Shown here one piece after another: positions 8,159-16,369 of a stretch of DNA of 56,697 bases (position 1 is its first letter; every line of letters starts with the position of its first letter). The DNA comes from Paenibacillus sp. J5C2022 (GTDB lineage: Bacteria; Bacillota; Bacilli; Paenibacillales; Paenibacillaceae). Below the pieces are notes generated by a model. That model did not search any database and was not told the DNA's origin. It saw only the letters and a list, made by a program, of their open reading frames with translations. The position numbers and the translations under genes were made by a program. The stretch lies in contig NZ_JAOQJC010000049.1 of NCBI RefSeq assembly GCF_025567625.1, positions 1-56,697 on the forward strand. Direction: 5' to 3'.

Positions 8159-9307
8159 TTAGGCACCCCCAGTCCGTCTCTTCCTGGTCAAGTAGGAGCT
8201 GTAATGAAAAATGCGCTCCAGCGATTTTTGCCGAATATGCGGCTCGTCGAATTTCATCGGCTTGGCGTTCGCCTCGAAAAACCAGAGGTTTCCCTTGCTG
8301 TCAATGCCCAGATCCATCGACATTTCGCCCAGCCGCTGCCTGGAAGCCCGTTCGATCTGCCTGGCGATAAGGACGGCTGTTTTTTTCGTTTTCTGTAACA
8401 GTTTATGTGCGGTCTCCGCATTGAATGAATGGGTAAGCAGCTTCTCAGGGTCCTCGATCCTTCCCCCTCGGGGCACATGGGTCGTTATGCTGGACGCCCC
8501 TGCCAGCCTGGCGCCAAGCCCGCTTAATTCCCATATGCCGCTGCGGTTCTTCTGTACAAGCGCGCGCAGATCGAATTTCCGGTCCTGGAACGACGCAAGC
8601 TGAATGCCTTGCTGGGCAATATAGGCTTCTCCGCCGCTTTGCTTCTGAATCCGGCTCCACAGCTTCTGAATGGTGGAGCAGCTGTAGGAGGAGCTTTTCT
8701 TGTTTTCCTGTATTTTAAGCAAGTAAGGAAGCGTTTTTTCCTCGCGTACTTTCAACGTCATAATGCCCTTTCCCGCCTTGCCGCTTTCCGGCTTCAGGTA
8801 AATGTATGCGTGCTTGCTGATCAGCCTATCCAGCGATTTGACGCTCATTAGCCGCCGCGTGGCGGGAATATAGGGCCGGGTCTGTCTGGATTGCTTCAGC
8901 CATTCGAACAGCTCCCACTTGTTGAAGAAGGAAGGGTTGAACAGCTTGATGCGGGAATGTCTGCGGCAAGCGTTAATCTTCTGCCTGACGGCTGGCTGCA
9001 TCTCGTCTTCCCGATAAGGGATGCGGTTATAGATAATCTGGGGAAATGGCATTAACCGCTTCTCCCATGTATGGCTGTCGCGGAGGTAGACGAATCCCGA
9101 CAGCTTCTTGCGAGTGAGCACCAATTGCTTCACGGTCAGAACGTATACGGTAAAGCCGAGAGACTCTCCAGTAATAATCAGATCGGAAAAGTTGTTGCGA
9201 TTGCCCCTGAACTGTCCCTCCCCGTCATCTACGGTCAGGATGGCGAGCACGGGAGAAGAGGTAGCGGATAAGGCAGCCTTTTGTTCGTTGCACGCCGTGG
9301 AACTCAT
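8159..9307 (-). CDS. YheC/YheD-family ATP-grasp protein 2 (short form)
   Basis: A 382-residue YheC/YheD ATP-grasp protein. Motifs in order: IYLKPESGKAGKGI, YIAQQGIQL, DLRALVQKN and MDLGIDSKGNLWFFEANAKP. The frame stays open for 46 more codons upstream, but the ATG at 9307 is preferred: AAGGAGGAAC lies just before it, and it overlaps the stop of the preceding gene as ATGA, which implies coupled translation. It lacks the N-terminal beta domain of paralogues 3 and 5. The function is unknown beyond the family link to spores. Confidence 0.85.
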   Translation of the reverse strand: MSSTACNEQKAALSATSSPVLAILTVDDGEGQFRGNRNNFSDLIITGESLGFTVYVLTVKQLVLTRKKLSGFVYLRDSHTWEKRLMPFPQIIYNRIPYREDEMQPAVRQKINACRRHSRIKLFNPSFFNKWELFEWLKQSRQTRPYIPATRRLMSVKSLDRLISKHAYIYLKPESGKAGKGIMTLKVREEKTLPYLLKIQENKKSSSYSCSTIQKLWSRIQKQSGGEAYIAQQGIQLASFQDRKFDLRALVQKNRSGIWELSGLGARLAGASSITTHVPRGGRIEDPEKLLTHSFNAETAHKLLQKTKKTAVLIARQIERASRQRLGEMSMDLGIDSKGNLWFFEANAKPMKFDEPHIRQKSLERIFHYSSYLTRKRRTGGA

Positions 9308-10677
9308 ATCGATGTTCCTCCTTGAAACCGGCTTAAATACAAGCAATGCTCGAATATATAGGAGACGGACGCGTGACCTTCCGAGCGCAGGGCGGGATGC
9401 TTGAAGATGGAACGTCCCGGCTTCGCATTCGCCTCGAACATCCACACATTCCCGTCCTTGTCGATACCAAGATCAAGCCCGAGCTCGCCCAGCCGGTGGG
9501 GATAGTTGCGCTCGATCGCTTCCGACAGCTTGATGGCGACTGACTTGGCTCGTTCCAACACCGCTTCGGCTTCATTGCCGAACGTATGGCTGAGCGCTTG
9601 CTGCGGAGTCATGAGGGAGCCGCCGCTGTTCACATGCGTCGTCACGCTGCCGCGGCCGGCCTTCTTCGCGCCGATGCCGGCCGGCACCCACGCATTGTTG
9701 CCGTTCTTGTGCATGTGGAAGCGGAAATCGATGGGGCACTTGTCTATCTCTACAAGCCGTATGCCTTGTTGCGCGACGTAGCTGCTCAGCCGGCCGGCAT
9801 GTCTTGCTTGCAGCATGCGCATGAGCGATTGAAAGCTGTTGTAGCGGACCAGCACGTTCTGGTTGCCTCTCCGGTATCTGGCGAAGTAACCGCGCCGGGG
9901 ATGATGGGTCAGACGGTAGATGCCGATGCCGAGGCTGCCACTTGTCGGCTTGTAGTAGATGAATTGATATTTTTCCAGCATCTCTTTTATTTTCGCAGCC
10001 GACGGATTCGAGACGGACTCCGGCAGGTGCGCCAGCGCCTCCGGATCGTTGTCCAGAAGTCTGTATACATCGGACTTATTGAAGAAGCTCCAATTGAAGA
10101 TCGGAATCTGCCGCTTGATGAACCGGTCTTTCAGCGCGCTGATGGACGCGCTTGTCTCCGCTCTGCGGCTGGGCAAGCGATTGTAGACGACGTCGGGCAA
10201 CGGGACGACGCGACGATACCAGTTGCCTCCGGCATTCAGGAAGTAGCCGTAGACCGTGCCCTGCTGCCAGTTGATATCGCGCGGTGTGAACACGAACATA
10301 TACGCTCTGCGGTCGCCAGTGCGGATCACTTGCTTGATGAAGCCGGAACGGGAGCCGAATGGACCTTCGGGCGTATGAATGGTGTCGGTCAATATGCCCA
10401 CGAGCGGTCCCAGCTGCAATTCGTTGTCACCGTTGCTGAGCAGCATGACATTGCCCGATTTCGGGACGCGAATGGAGTTGCGGACGCCAGAGGACAAATA
10501 CAGGTGATTGCCAGAACGCTTCAATGCTCTGAGCGATGCGGTAATCACTTCTTTGCCGAGCTTGAGATGAACCGATTTATTGCCAGACAGCTTCAGCTGC
10601 TTGATAAGCGATCTGGACAAATAGACAATTTTGTCGGATTGCTGAGCAAAGTGTACGTTACAAGTTGTCAAACTCAT
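9304..10677 (-). CDS. YheC/YheD-family ATP-grasp protein 3 (long form)
   Basis: A 457-residue protein, close to the length of B. subtilis YheD. Roughly residues 1-90 form an extra beta-rich N-terminal domain (many short hydrophobic strands, ending near LQLGPLVGILTD). The ATP-grasp core follows with YYKPTSGSLGIGI, YVAQQGIRL, DFRFHMHKN and LDLGIDKDGNVWMFEANAKP. A GGAGG site lies seven bases before the ATG. It is 50 bp from the preceding gene and overlaps the following one by four bases. Confidence 0.87.
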   Translation of the reverse strand: MSLTTCNVHFAQQSDKIVYLSRSLIKQLKLSGNKSVHLKLGKEVITASLRALKRSGNHLYLSSGVRNSIRVPKSGNVMLLSNGDNELQLGPLVGILTDTIHTPEGPFGSRSGFIKQVIRTGDRRAYMFVFTPRDINWQQGTVYGYFLNAGGNWYRRVVPLPDVVYNRLPSRRAETSASISALKDRFIKRQIPIFNWSFFNKSDVYRLLDNDPEALAHLPESVSNPSAAKIKEMLEKYQFIYYKPTSGSLGIGIYRLTHHPRRGYFARYRRGNQNVLVRYNSFQSLMRMLQARHAGRLSSYVAQQGIRLVEIDKCPIDFRFHMHKNGNNAWVPAGIGAKKAGRGSVTTHVNSGGSLMTPQQALSHTFGNEAEAVLERAKSVAIKLSEAIERNYPHRLGELGLDLGIDKDGNVWMFEANAKPGRSIFKHPALRSEGHASVSYIFEHCLYLSRFQGGTSI

Positions 10678-10727
10678 CGATGAACCTCCTGAACGTGTAA
10701 GACCGCAGCTTTACGGGACTGATTCGG

Positions 10728-11879
10728 TCATTTGGTGAATGCAAGTGCCGGTGTCGTGCGATAGGCATTGGCCAGATAACGGGCATATTGCAGCAATCGA
10801 TCAATGGATAGCTGGTGAAGCTCCGGATTGTTGGCGCGCCTCCAGCAGTCGCGACCCGGCTTGGCGTTCGCCTCCAGCAGCCATAGCTTGCCGTTCGGCT
10901 CGATGCCGAAGTCGAAGGCCAGCTCGCCGAATCTGCCGAAATTCCGCTCCAGCTGAGTTGCTGCCTGCCCACTTATTGTATGGATTCGCGAGAGTAAACG
11001 TTCGGCTGTGGACCTGCCCAAATTTGCAGTCAATGCCTCCAGAGCGGGACGGACACAACCGCCTCCGTGCAGGTTGGACGTCACAGATCGCGCGTCTCCT
11101 TCTCTCGCTGAAGTCCCCGTGCAGCGCCAGCGGCCGCCCGCATCCTTCTGCATCAGGGAACGGACATCGTAAGGCTTCCCGTTGCACCCGGTCAGCTGCA
11201 GGTACGGCTGCAGCAGGAACGCCGATTGCTTCGTGAAGGCTGTTATCCACGGGAGCAGCTCGTTCGAGCTGCGGAATCGCCGCACGAAGGGCTGGTTGCC
11301 CTTCGATCTGCCGCGGACGACCCAGTCGCTTGTCAATGGATCACGGCGCACATGCATGATACCTCTGCCCTGCATGCCGGCTGCGGGCTTCAGCACAATC
11401 CCGCGGCTATATCGCTCAGCGGCAGCGGCCAACTGCTTCCATGCGCTGTATGACGCTGTCGGAGGTAGGAGGGGCTGCAGCACGGGATCGCCGCTCAATG
11501 CGTTGTATACGGTCAGCTTGGATGGCAGCTTGCCGTTCAGCAGCCGATGCGGCTTAAGCTCCGTCAGACGCGACAGCACCTCGTCACTGCGGGCTCGGTC
11601 CCGCCGGCTTGCGAAGAAGCGGCGGTCGTAGATGACGTCGGGACAGGGCACCTCTCGTCTGATCCAGCGGTCCTTCTCCAGACAATAGCCGTACAATCGT
11701 CCGGCAGCAGCATCGAAGTCCGCCGCAGAGAACGCGAATACCTCGACACCTTCCCGCTTGCCCGCCAGGCTTATTTCCCGGCAAAGCAAAGGTTCTACGG
11801 GCATAGCCGCGCCGCTGGCGGATGAAGTCTGCCGGGGGGGGGCTGCGGCAATGCCGAGCACAATCGTTCTCTGTGGCAT
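10728..11879 (-). CDS. YheC/YheD-family ATP-grasp protein 4 (short form, C9 tract near start)
   Basis: A 383-residue ATP-grasp protein of the same family: VLKPAAGMQGRGI, FLLQPYLQL, DVRSLMQKD and FDFGIEPNGKLWLLEANAKP. It is the most divergent of the five; the usual QQGIQL segment reads QPYLQL. The start at 11879 follows GGAGGTG, whereas the in-frame ATG at 11891 overlaps the upstream stop. A run of nine C residues on the coding strand (11834-11842) lies at codons 13-15, where a one-base slip would abolish the protein. Confidence 0.83.
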   Translation of the reverse strand: MPQRTIVLGIAAAPPRQTSSASGAAMPVEPLLCREISLAGKREGVEVFAFSAADFDAAAGRLYGYCLEKDRWIRREVPCPDVIYDRRFFASRRDRARSDEVLSRLTELKPHRLLNGKLPSKLTVYNALSGDPVLQPLLPPTASYSAWKQLAAAAERYSRGIVLKPAAGMQGRGIMHVRRDPLTSDWVVRGRSKGNQPFVRRFRSSNELLPWITAFTKQSAFLLQPYLQLTGCNGKPYDVRSLMQKDAGGRWRCTGTSAREGDARSVTSNLHGGGCVRPALEALTANLGRSTAERLLSRIHTISGQAATQLERNFGRFGELAFDFGIEPNGKLWLLEANAKPGRDCWRRANNPELHQLSIDRLLQYARYLANAYRTTPALAFTK

Positions 11880-11890
11880 GGGCACCTCCA

Positions 11891-13267
11891 TTAGAAGCCC
11901 GTCAAATGACGGGAATATTGAATCATCATCCTGACGGATGGGCGTATTTTACCCTCGTTAAGCGGGGTGTTGTCGTTCTTGGACGGCTTGGAGTTGACCT
12001 CCAGCAGCCATACCTTCCCGTTCGCATCCAATGCCAGATCAATGCCCAGCTCGCCGAAGTGGGCCGGAATGCTGTCATCGACGCCCTGAGCGATATGAAG
12101 GGCAGCTTGACGAAGTCTGAGCGCCGCATCCTGGCTGTTTTTGCTTATGTTCGCTTTGGCTACGGCTACTCCGACAGGGCTTAGCGTGCCGCCTCGCGCC
12201 AGATTGGATACGAAATGCTGTTCGCCTGCCGTCCGCGCGACAATCGATGTGACCATCCATTTGCCGGCTGCATTTTTTTGCGCAAGCGCGCGGAAATCGA
12301 CGGGCCGCTTGCCAATTTCGATCAAGTGAAGACCTTGCTGAATCTGGTAGCGGGACATTTTCATTTTGGACGCCAGAGAAGCGTACAGCTTGGCAATGGT
12401 AGGATAGGTCTGTCTGCGATAGCCTGCCGATGTGGCGTGCATCGCCTGATAGCCATCGGCCCCCAGACGGGATATTCGAATGATGCCTTTGCCGAGACTG
12501 CCTCGCACCGGCTTAAGGAAGACGCTGGAGTAGCGAGAGCACATCGCCTTCAATATCGCTATATTCCTTAGCTGGTGCGACTCCGGCAAGTAGCGCCTCA
12601 AGTCATTGTTTTTTTGCAGTGCGTCGAACACTTCCGTCTTATCCAGGAACTTCTCATTGAATATGCTGGTTCCATAAGCATGCTTCGTCTCGGCGATGAA
12701 TTGCTGAACGTTCGGCTTGTTCTCCAATCGGCGCGAAGTGAGCCGATTGTTGATGACGTCCGGAGCCGGCAGCCATACGCGCTGCCACTTTCCCGAATAG
12801 ACCCAGCCCTCGGTACCCTCGGCGTTGTCGCCAATCAGGTCGGGCGTGAAGAAGAAGACGTATGCCCCCTGCGCCTTGCATGCTTCTACGAGCTCGCGGC
12901 AGAACATCGTAATCGATCCGAACGGCTTCTCCGGAGCGTCGGGATAGTCTCTGCTTACCAGAACGCCGATTAAGGGGCCCAGAGCAAGCGTGCCTGTATC
13001 GGCGTCGTATTGCAGGCGCAGCCCCACGCGCGAGGGATGGCCGGCATGGATGCCCATCCTGGCTGCCAGCGTTCCGCTCATTCGCATGCCGTTTGTTTTT
13101 GGAGATGGAATGATTTTGACATGCTGCCGATAAGCCCCGAACTTTAAGATGACAGGACCGCTGCGGGGAATTTTCCTGGCTTTCATGATGCTTTCGCCTA
13201 GCATGATTGCATCCTCCGGCAGCACAGTGGATTCAGTAAGTTGCACGATTATTTTCGATTTACGCAT
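11891..13267 (-). CDS. YheC/YheD-family ATP-grasp protein 5 (long form), first gene of operon
   Basis: A 458-residue protein with the N-terminal beta domain (about residues 1-95) followed by the ATP-grasp core: VFLKPVRGSLGKGI, YQIQQGLHL, DFRALAQKN and IDLALDANGKVWLLEVNSKP. The frame is open for 61 further codons upstream, but the ATG at 13267 with GGAAGGAG 12 bases before it gives a protein matching paralogue 3 in length and domain layout. It heads the operon; the next gene starts 11 bp after its stop. I found no convincing sigma-E, sigma-K or sigma-A promoter in the 200 bp upstream. Confidence 0.87.
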   Translation of the reverse strand: MRKSKIIVQLTESTVLPEDAIMLGESIMKARKIPRSGPVILKFGAYRQHVKIIPSPKTNGMRMSGTLAARMGIHAGHPSRVGLRLQYDADTGTLALGPLIGVLVSRDYPDAPEKPFGSITMFCRELVEACKAQGAYVFFFTPDLIGDNAEGTEGWVYSGKWQRVWLPAPDVINNRLTSRRLENKPNVQQFIAETKHAYGTSIFNEKFLDKTEVFDALQKNNDLRRYLPESHQLRNIAILKAMCSRYSSVFLKPVRGSLGKGIIRISRLGADGYQAMHATSAGYRRQTYPTIAKLYASLASKMKMSRYQIQQGLHLIEIGKRPVDFRALAQKNAAGKWMVTSIVARTAGEQHFVSNLARGGTLSPVGVAVAKANISKNSQDAALRLRQAALHIAQGVDDSIPAHFGELGIDLALDANGKVWLLEVNSKPSKNDNTPLNEGKIRPSVRMMIQYSRHLTGF

Positions 13268-13416
13268 AGCAGTTCTCTTCTCCTTCCAAGCAGGAGGAAT
13301 ATCGGATCGGGACAACGCGTTATCGTGTTGTACTGTGGATTTTATTCTGATGGAGACAGTATGGGTTAATTCATCATATGTAGGCATAGAATGCTTTGTG
13401 CGTGGAGTTGGGAGGG

Positions 13417-13445
13417 ACATATCCGGCCGGACAGGCTCATACAAT
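13417..13445 (+). promoter_or_regulatory. Candidate sigma-E promoter of the small membrane protein gene
   Basis: ACATATC (13417-13423), a 14-bp spacer, and CATACAAT (13438-13445). The -10 is a perfect match to the sigma-E consensus as I know it and the spacing is ideal; the -35 matches 5 of 7 positions. The start codon lies about 37 bp downstream of the -10. Confidence 0.6.
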
Positions 13446-13481
13446 AGCAATAGGATCTAGTGAAGCGGAGAGGAGTGAGAG

Positions 13482-13808
13482 ATGATGATGAAGTGGAGTA
13501 GGGGCGCATCGGGGAAATGGAACAAAGTCAAGCATGCCGCATATCTGCTCGTGGCAACGGCAATGATCTTCTATGCGATGCCACATCTGGAGCTTGGAGG
13601 GCCGTTGCAGGCGGAGAACATCTTCTGGTACGTCTGGCTGGCGTTCTCGGCGCTTGCGGTCGGGGCGAATGCGAATGTGCTGCTGATGAACGATGAGAAG
13701 CGGAAGGAGCTTGCGCGATTGAAGCGTGCGAAGGCGCTTGCCTGGGAGAGAAGGATCATGGGCAGAACGGCTGAGAGGGACAAGAGAGGTGCCAGAGGAA
13801 TGCGGTAG
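13482..13808 (+). CDS. Small membrane protein of unknown function
   Basis: A 108-residue protein I do not recognise. It has a basic N-terminus, two predicted membrane helices (about residues 18-33 and 47-67) and a highly charged, Arg/Lys-rich C-terminal tail of about 35 residues that is probably cytoplasmic. Three in-frame ATGs lie at 13482, 13485 and 13488; GAGGAGTGAG before them does not clearly choose one. A sigma-E-type promoter precedes it and a terminator follows it. It is divergent from the YheC/D operon, which suggests a mother-cell sporulation role by inference only. Confidence 0.7.
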   Translation: MMMKWSRGASGKWNKVKHAAYLLVATAMIFYAMPHLELGGPLQAENIFWYVWLAFSALAVGANANVLLMNDEKRKELARLKRAKALAWERRIMGRTAERDKRGARGMR

Positions 13809-13847
13809 ATGCGGATAGAACGCCTTTCGAAGAAGTTATAGTTTGCA

Positions 13848-13885
13848 AATGACATTCACCCCGGGCGGGCATGAATGTCATTTTT
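13848..13885. terminator. Terminator between the small membrane protein and xre genes
   Basis: AATGACATTCA (13848-13858) pairs with TGAATGTCATT (13872-13882) and is followed by a run of five T (13881-13885). It serves the plus-strand gene and probably the convergent xre gene as well. Confidence 0.85.
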
Positions 13886-13898
13886 GGTTTTGGGACAG

Positions 13899-14264
13899 CT
13901 AGTCCATTTCTCTGAAATGAACAAGCTGCTTGACAAGTTTGTAGACGACTTCCTGCTCCTTCAGGCTTAATACGGTCAATTGATGGGCGATTTTTTCGGC
14001 ATAGAGGCTGCTATCCTGATTGCTCTTGCTTGCTTCGTCTTCTTCGCCAAGCGCCTCCACGGTGACGATATCCTTCAGTGGCGTTTGCAGGGCGAATGCG
14101 ATTCTGTTCAGGACGTCAATTGTAGGATTTTTCTCTCCGCGCTCAACCTGTCCCATGTACGACGTATTAATATCTGCCCGAAGCGCCAGTTGTTCCTGGC
14201 TAAGTCCTTTTTCCCTGCGCAAGGCGCGGATGTTCTCACCAATCAGTCGCGAAATATCGCTCAT
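13899..14264 (-). CDS. XRE-family helix-turn-helix transcriptional regulator
   Basis: A 121-residue repressor-type protein. Residues 8-62 form an HTH_3 domain (IRALRREKGLSQEQLALRAD, then YMGQVERGEKNPTI), and a helical C-terminal part (about 80-121) probably dimerises. GAGGTG lies five bases before the ATG. The divergent promoter region carries overlapping palindromes that cover the -35 of the plus-strand gene, so autoregulation and control of the neighbouring 171-residue gene are likely. The general layout resembles SinR/SlrR-like or phage-type regulators, but the targets are unknown. Confidence 0.88.
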   Translation of the reverse strand: MSDISRLIGENIRALRREKGLSQEQLALRADINTSYMGQVERGEKNPTIDVLNRIAFALQTPLKDIVTVEALGEEDEASKSNQDSSLYAEKIAHQLTVLSLKEQEVVYKLVKQLVHFREMD

Positions 14265-14334
14265 TATGTCACCTCAGCCTAAAGATAGAGTTTTGGATGC
14301 GGTGCAACAACGTTATATAGGATGTATCTATTTG

Positions 14335-14355
14335 AATGACTATAGTCATTGACTA
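14335..14355. promoter_or_regulatory. Overlapping palindromic operator in the xre divergent region
   Basis: AATGACTATAGTCATT (14335-14350) is a perfect 16-bp palindrome. TAGTCATTGACTA (14343-14355) is a second palindrome around a single central base, so half-sites of the type TAGTCA/TGACTA occur three times in 21 bp. The site covers the -35 (TTGACT, 14349-14354) of the plus-strand promoter and the probable -35 of the xre gene. Confidence 0.65.
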
Positions 14356-14378
14356 AAAAGTGGTTTTTTTAATATAAT
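14349..14378 (+). promoter_or_regulatory. Sigma-A promoter of the 171-residue unknown gene
   Basis: TTGACT (14349-14354) and a perfect TATAAT (14373-14378) are separated by 18 bp. The -35 lies inside the palindromic operator. Confidence 0.75.
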
Positions 14379-14405
14379 TATGTTAAAAATGACATCAGGG
14401 TTCAT

Positions 14406-14921
14406 TTGTTGGCAAAAATGACAAAAGGGAGCAGGTTGAGATTGACGATGCTGGCGCAGGAATTTCAGTTTTTCCGCAATGTTAGAACTTATTATTGCCA
14501 TGTCACATTCGATGTAGAATTCATGTATCGTTATGCTCACCGCCATATGCAGAGCGCGACCGCGCACGGCTCGTTCCGATGCGGCGTCAATGCCTATACG
14601 CAGATGGTAGAGTATACAATGAAGCTTCAGTCCGAACCGGTAGAAAGACCTTACAGCGAGAAGAATACATTCCTGTTCAGCAATACATATCCGCGCATTC
14701 CGAAGCAGGTCGTTACCTTCGACGAGTATCCTATCTTCAAGCAGAAGTATCGTGTGCCCATTGACTACGATTGGCAGCAATTCGTGGAGAGGGGAGCGGA
14801 GACGGCCATTAACGTCAGTACGATGAACGCTTTATTGCGGAAGTGGCGATTTCTGGGGGACGACGAGGAGATGGTGGATGCCGGGATTAAAGTGACGGCC
14901 GTGCGCCTGAATTGGGCATAG
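14406..14921 (+). CDS. Unknown protein, divergent from xre
   Basis: An acid- and aromatic-rich protein of up to 171 residues that I do not recognise. It has no membrane segment or signal peptide. The start is uncertain: TTG at 14406 or 14409 follows AGGG by 5-8 bases, while the ATGs at 14418 and 14448 lack a clear ribosome site. A strong sigma-A promoter upstream and a clean frame ending 84 bp before ytoI support a real gene. A long open frame also exists on the opposite strand (14346-14780), but it lacks a promoter. It is probably controlled by the XRE protein. Confidence 0.6.
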   Translation: MLAKMTKGSRLRLTMLAQEFQFFRNVRTYYCHVTFDVEFMYRYAHRHMQSATAHGSFRCGVNAYTQMVEYTMKLQSEPVERPYSEKNTFLFSNTYPRIPKQVVTFDEYPIFKQKYRVPIDYDWQQFVERGAETAINVSTMNALLRKWRFLGDDEEMVDAGIKVTAVRLNWA

Positions 14922-15010
14922 CTTGAGTCGCCTCGGCGATTGATGAAGCTTGCCATTCGTCATGCGCCTCTATTTCTTCTATAATGGAGAAGTAGACAGG
15001 GAGGATGTCA

Positions 15011-16369
15011 ATGAGCGGAACAGACAAGCAGTCCCATAACGAGACGATCACGAAGCATGAACAAATTCTGCACTATATTCAAGGGCTGAAGATCGGCACG
15101 AAAATATCCGTCAGGGCTATTGCGAAGCAACTGGGCGTCAGCGAAGGCACCGTGTACAAGGCATTCAAGGAGGCTGAGGCGTCAGGTCTGGTCAGCACGA
15201 AGGAGCGGATCGGCACGGTACGCATTCAGCGGAAACGGCGTGATGCGGTAGATCAGCTTACGTTCGGCGAAGTCGCCCAAATTGTGGAAGGGCGGTTATA
15301 TGGAGGACTGTCGGGTCTCGACAAGACACTGCACAAGTTCGTCATCGGCGCGATGGAGCTGGACGCCATGTTGCGCTACATCGACGAAGGCAGCCTGCTC
15401 ATTGTAGGCAACCGGGGCAGTGCGCATGCTCGAGCCCTGGAGCAAGGCGCAGGCGTTCTCATAACGGGAGGATTCGAGCCGAGCGAGGAGACGGTGGGGC
15501 TGGCCGATAAGCTGTCGCTGCCCATTCTGTCCTCGCGGCATGATACGTTCACAGTCGCCTCCATGCTGAACAGGGAGATGTACGACCGGCTGATCAAGCG
15601 CAAGATTATGCTGCTGGAGGATATCGTCACATTCAGCCGCACGGCAGATGTGATGCAGGTTGGCCGGACAGTGGGCGACTTCTATACGTTGTCGCGGGAG
15701 ACAGGATTCAGCAGGTTCCCGGTGCTGGACGAGCGCAAGCGGGTAATCGGCATGATTACGGCGAAGGATGCCGCCGGAGCGGATGAGGACACGGTGGTGG
15801 AGCGGGTCATGACGAAGCATCCCATTACGGCCGCGCCCAATATTACAGTTACTTCCGCTGCGCATACGATGGCTGCGGAGGGCATTGACCTGCTGCCCAT
15901 CGTCGACCGCCATCGCAAGTTGCTCGGCGTCGTGACGCGGCGGGAAGTTCTGGACGCGATGCGGTTCGCAGGGAAGCAGCCGGAATCGGGAGAGACGTTC
16001 GAGGATCTGATGTGGGCGGGCTTTATGAGCTCCGCGCAGAACGGTTCCGAGGAAGCGAGCATTACCTATAAAGGCAGAGTAAGTCCGCAGATGTCTGGGG
16101 CGCTCGGCATGGCGTCGGAAGGCCTGCTGTCCACGCTGATGATTCAAGGCGCGCGGAATATGATCAGGGAGACGGGCAAGCGGGATTTTCTGCTGGAGAG
16201 CATGACGACCTATTATGTAAGACCGGTGCAGATTGACAGCGAGCTGCTGGTGAAGCCGAGGGCGCTGGAGCTTAGCCGCAAGTTCTCCAAGCTGGAGGTA
16301 GAGGTGCTCGACGAGCAGGGGCTGGCCGCCAAGGCGATGCTGACGGCCCAGATGATCGATCCTTATTGA
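15011..16369 (+). CDS. ytoI: YtoI-like regulator (HTH, DRTGG, CBS pair, hotdog domains)
   Basis: A 452-residue multidomain protein. In order: a GntR-like helix-turn-helix (about residues 20-75; KIGTKISVRAIAKQLGVSEG), a DRTGG domain (about 80-190), two CBS motifs (about 200-310; FPVLDERKRVIGMITAKDA and LLPIVDRHRKLLGVVTRRE) and a C-terminal hotdog/thioesterase-like domain. This matches B. subtilis YtoI, which lies in the same neighbourhood near dnaE. CBS domains usually bind adenosine nucleotides, so an energy- or signal-sensing regulator is likely. The ATG at 15011 has GGGAGG six bases before it; the earlier ATG at 15005 abuts that site. Its end overlaps ytpI by seven bases, tail to tail. Confidence 0.9.
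   Translation: MSGTDKQSHNETITKHEQILHYIQGLKIGTKISVRAIAKQLGVSEGTVYKAFKEAEASGLVSTKERIGTVRIQRKRRDAVDQLTFGEVAQIVEGRLYGGLSGLDKTLHKFVIGAMELDAMLRYIDEGSLLIVGNRGSAHARALEQGAGVLITGGFEPSEETVGLADKLSLPILSSRHDTFTVASMLNREMYDRLIKRKIMLLEDIVTFSRTADVMQVGRTVGDFYTLSRETGFSRFPVLDERKRVIGMITAKDAAGADEDTVVERVMTKHPITAAPNITVTSAAHTMAAEGIDLLPIVDRHRKLLGVVTRREVLDAMRFAGKQPESGETFEDLMWAGFMSSAQNGSEEASITYKGRVSPQMSGALGMASEGLLSTLMIQGARNMIRETGKRDFLLESMTTYYVRPVQIDSELLVKPRALELSRKFSKLEVEVLDEQGLAAKAMLTAQMIDPY

Noticed and set aside
13268..13480. CATACTGT and CATATGATG as sporulation promoters of the YheC/D operon
   Set aside because: No -35 box at 13-16 bp spacing goes with either; the match is no better than chance.
14346..14780. A 144-codon minus-strand frame opposite the unknown gene
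   Set aside because: It lacks a promoter and ribosome site and ends inside the xre operator; the plus frame has both a strong promoter and longer extent.
13899..14921. XRE gene and the divergent unknown gene as a toxin-antitoxin pair
   Set aside because: The genes are divergent rather than an operon, the second product is large for a toxin and has no toxin motif.
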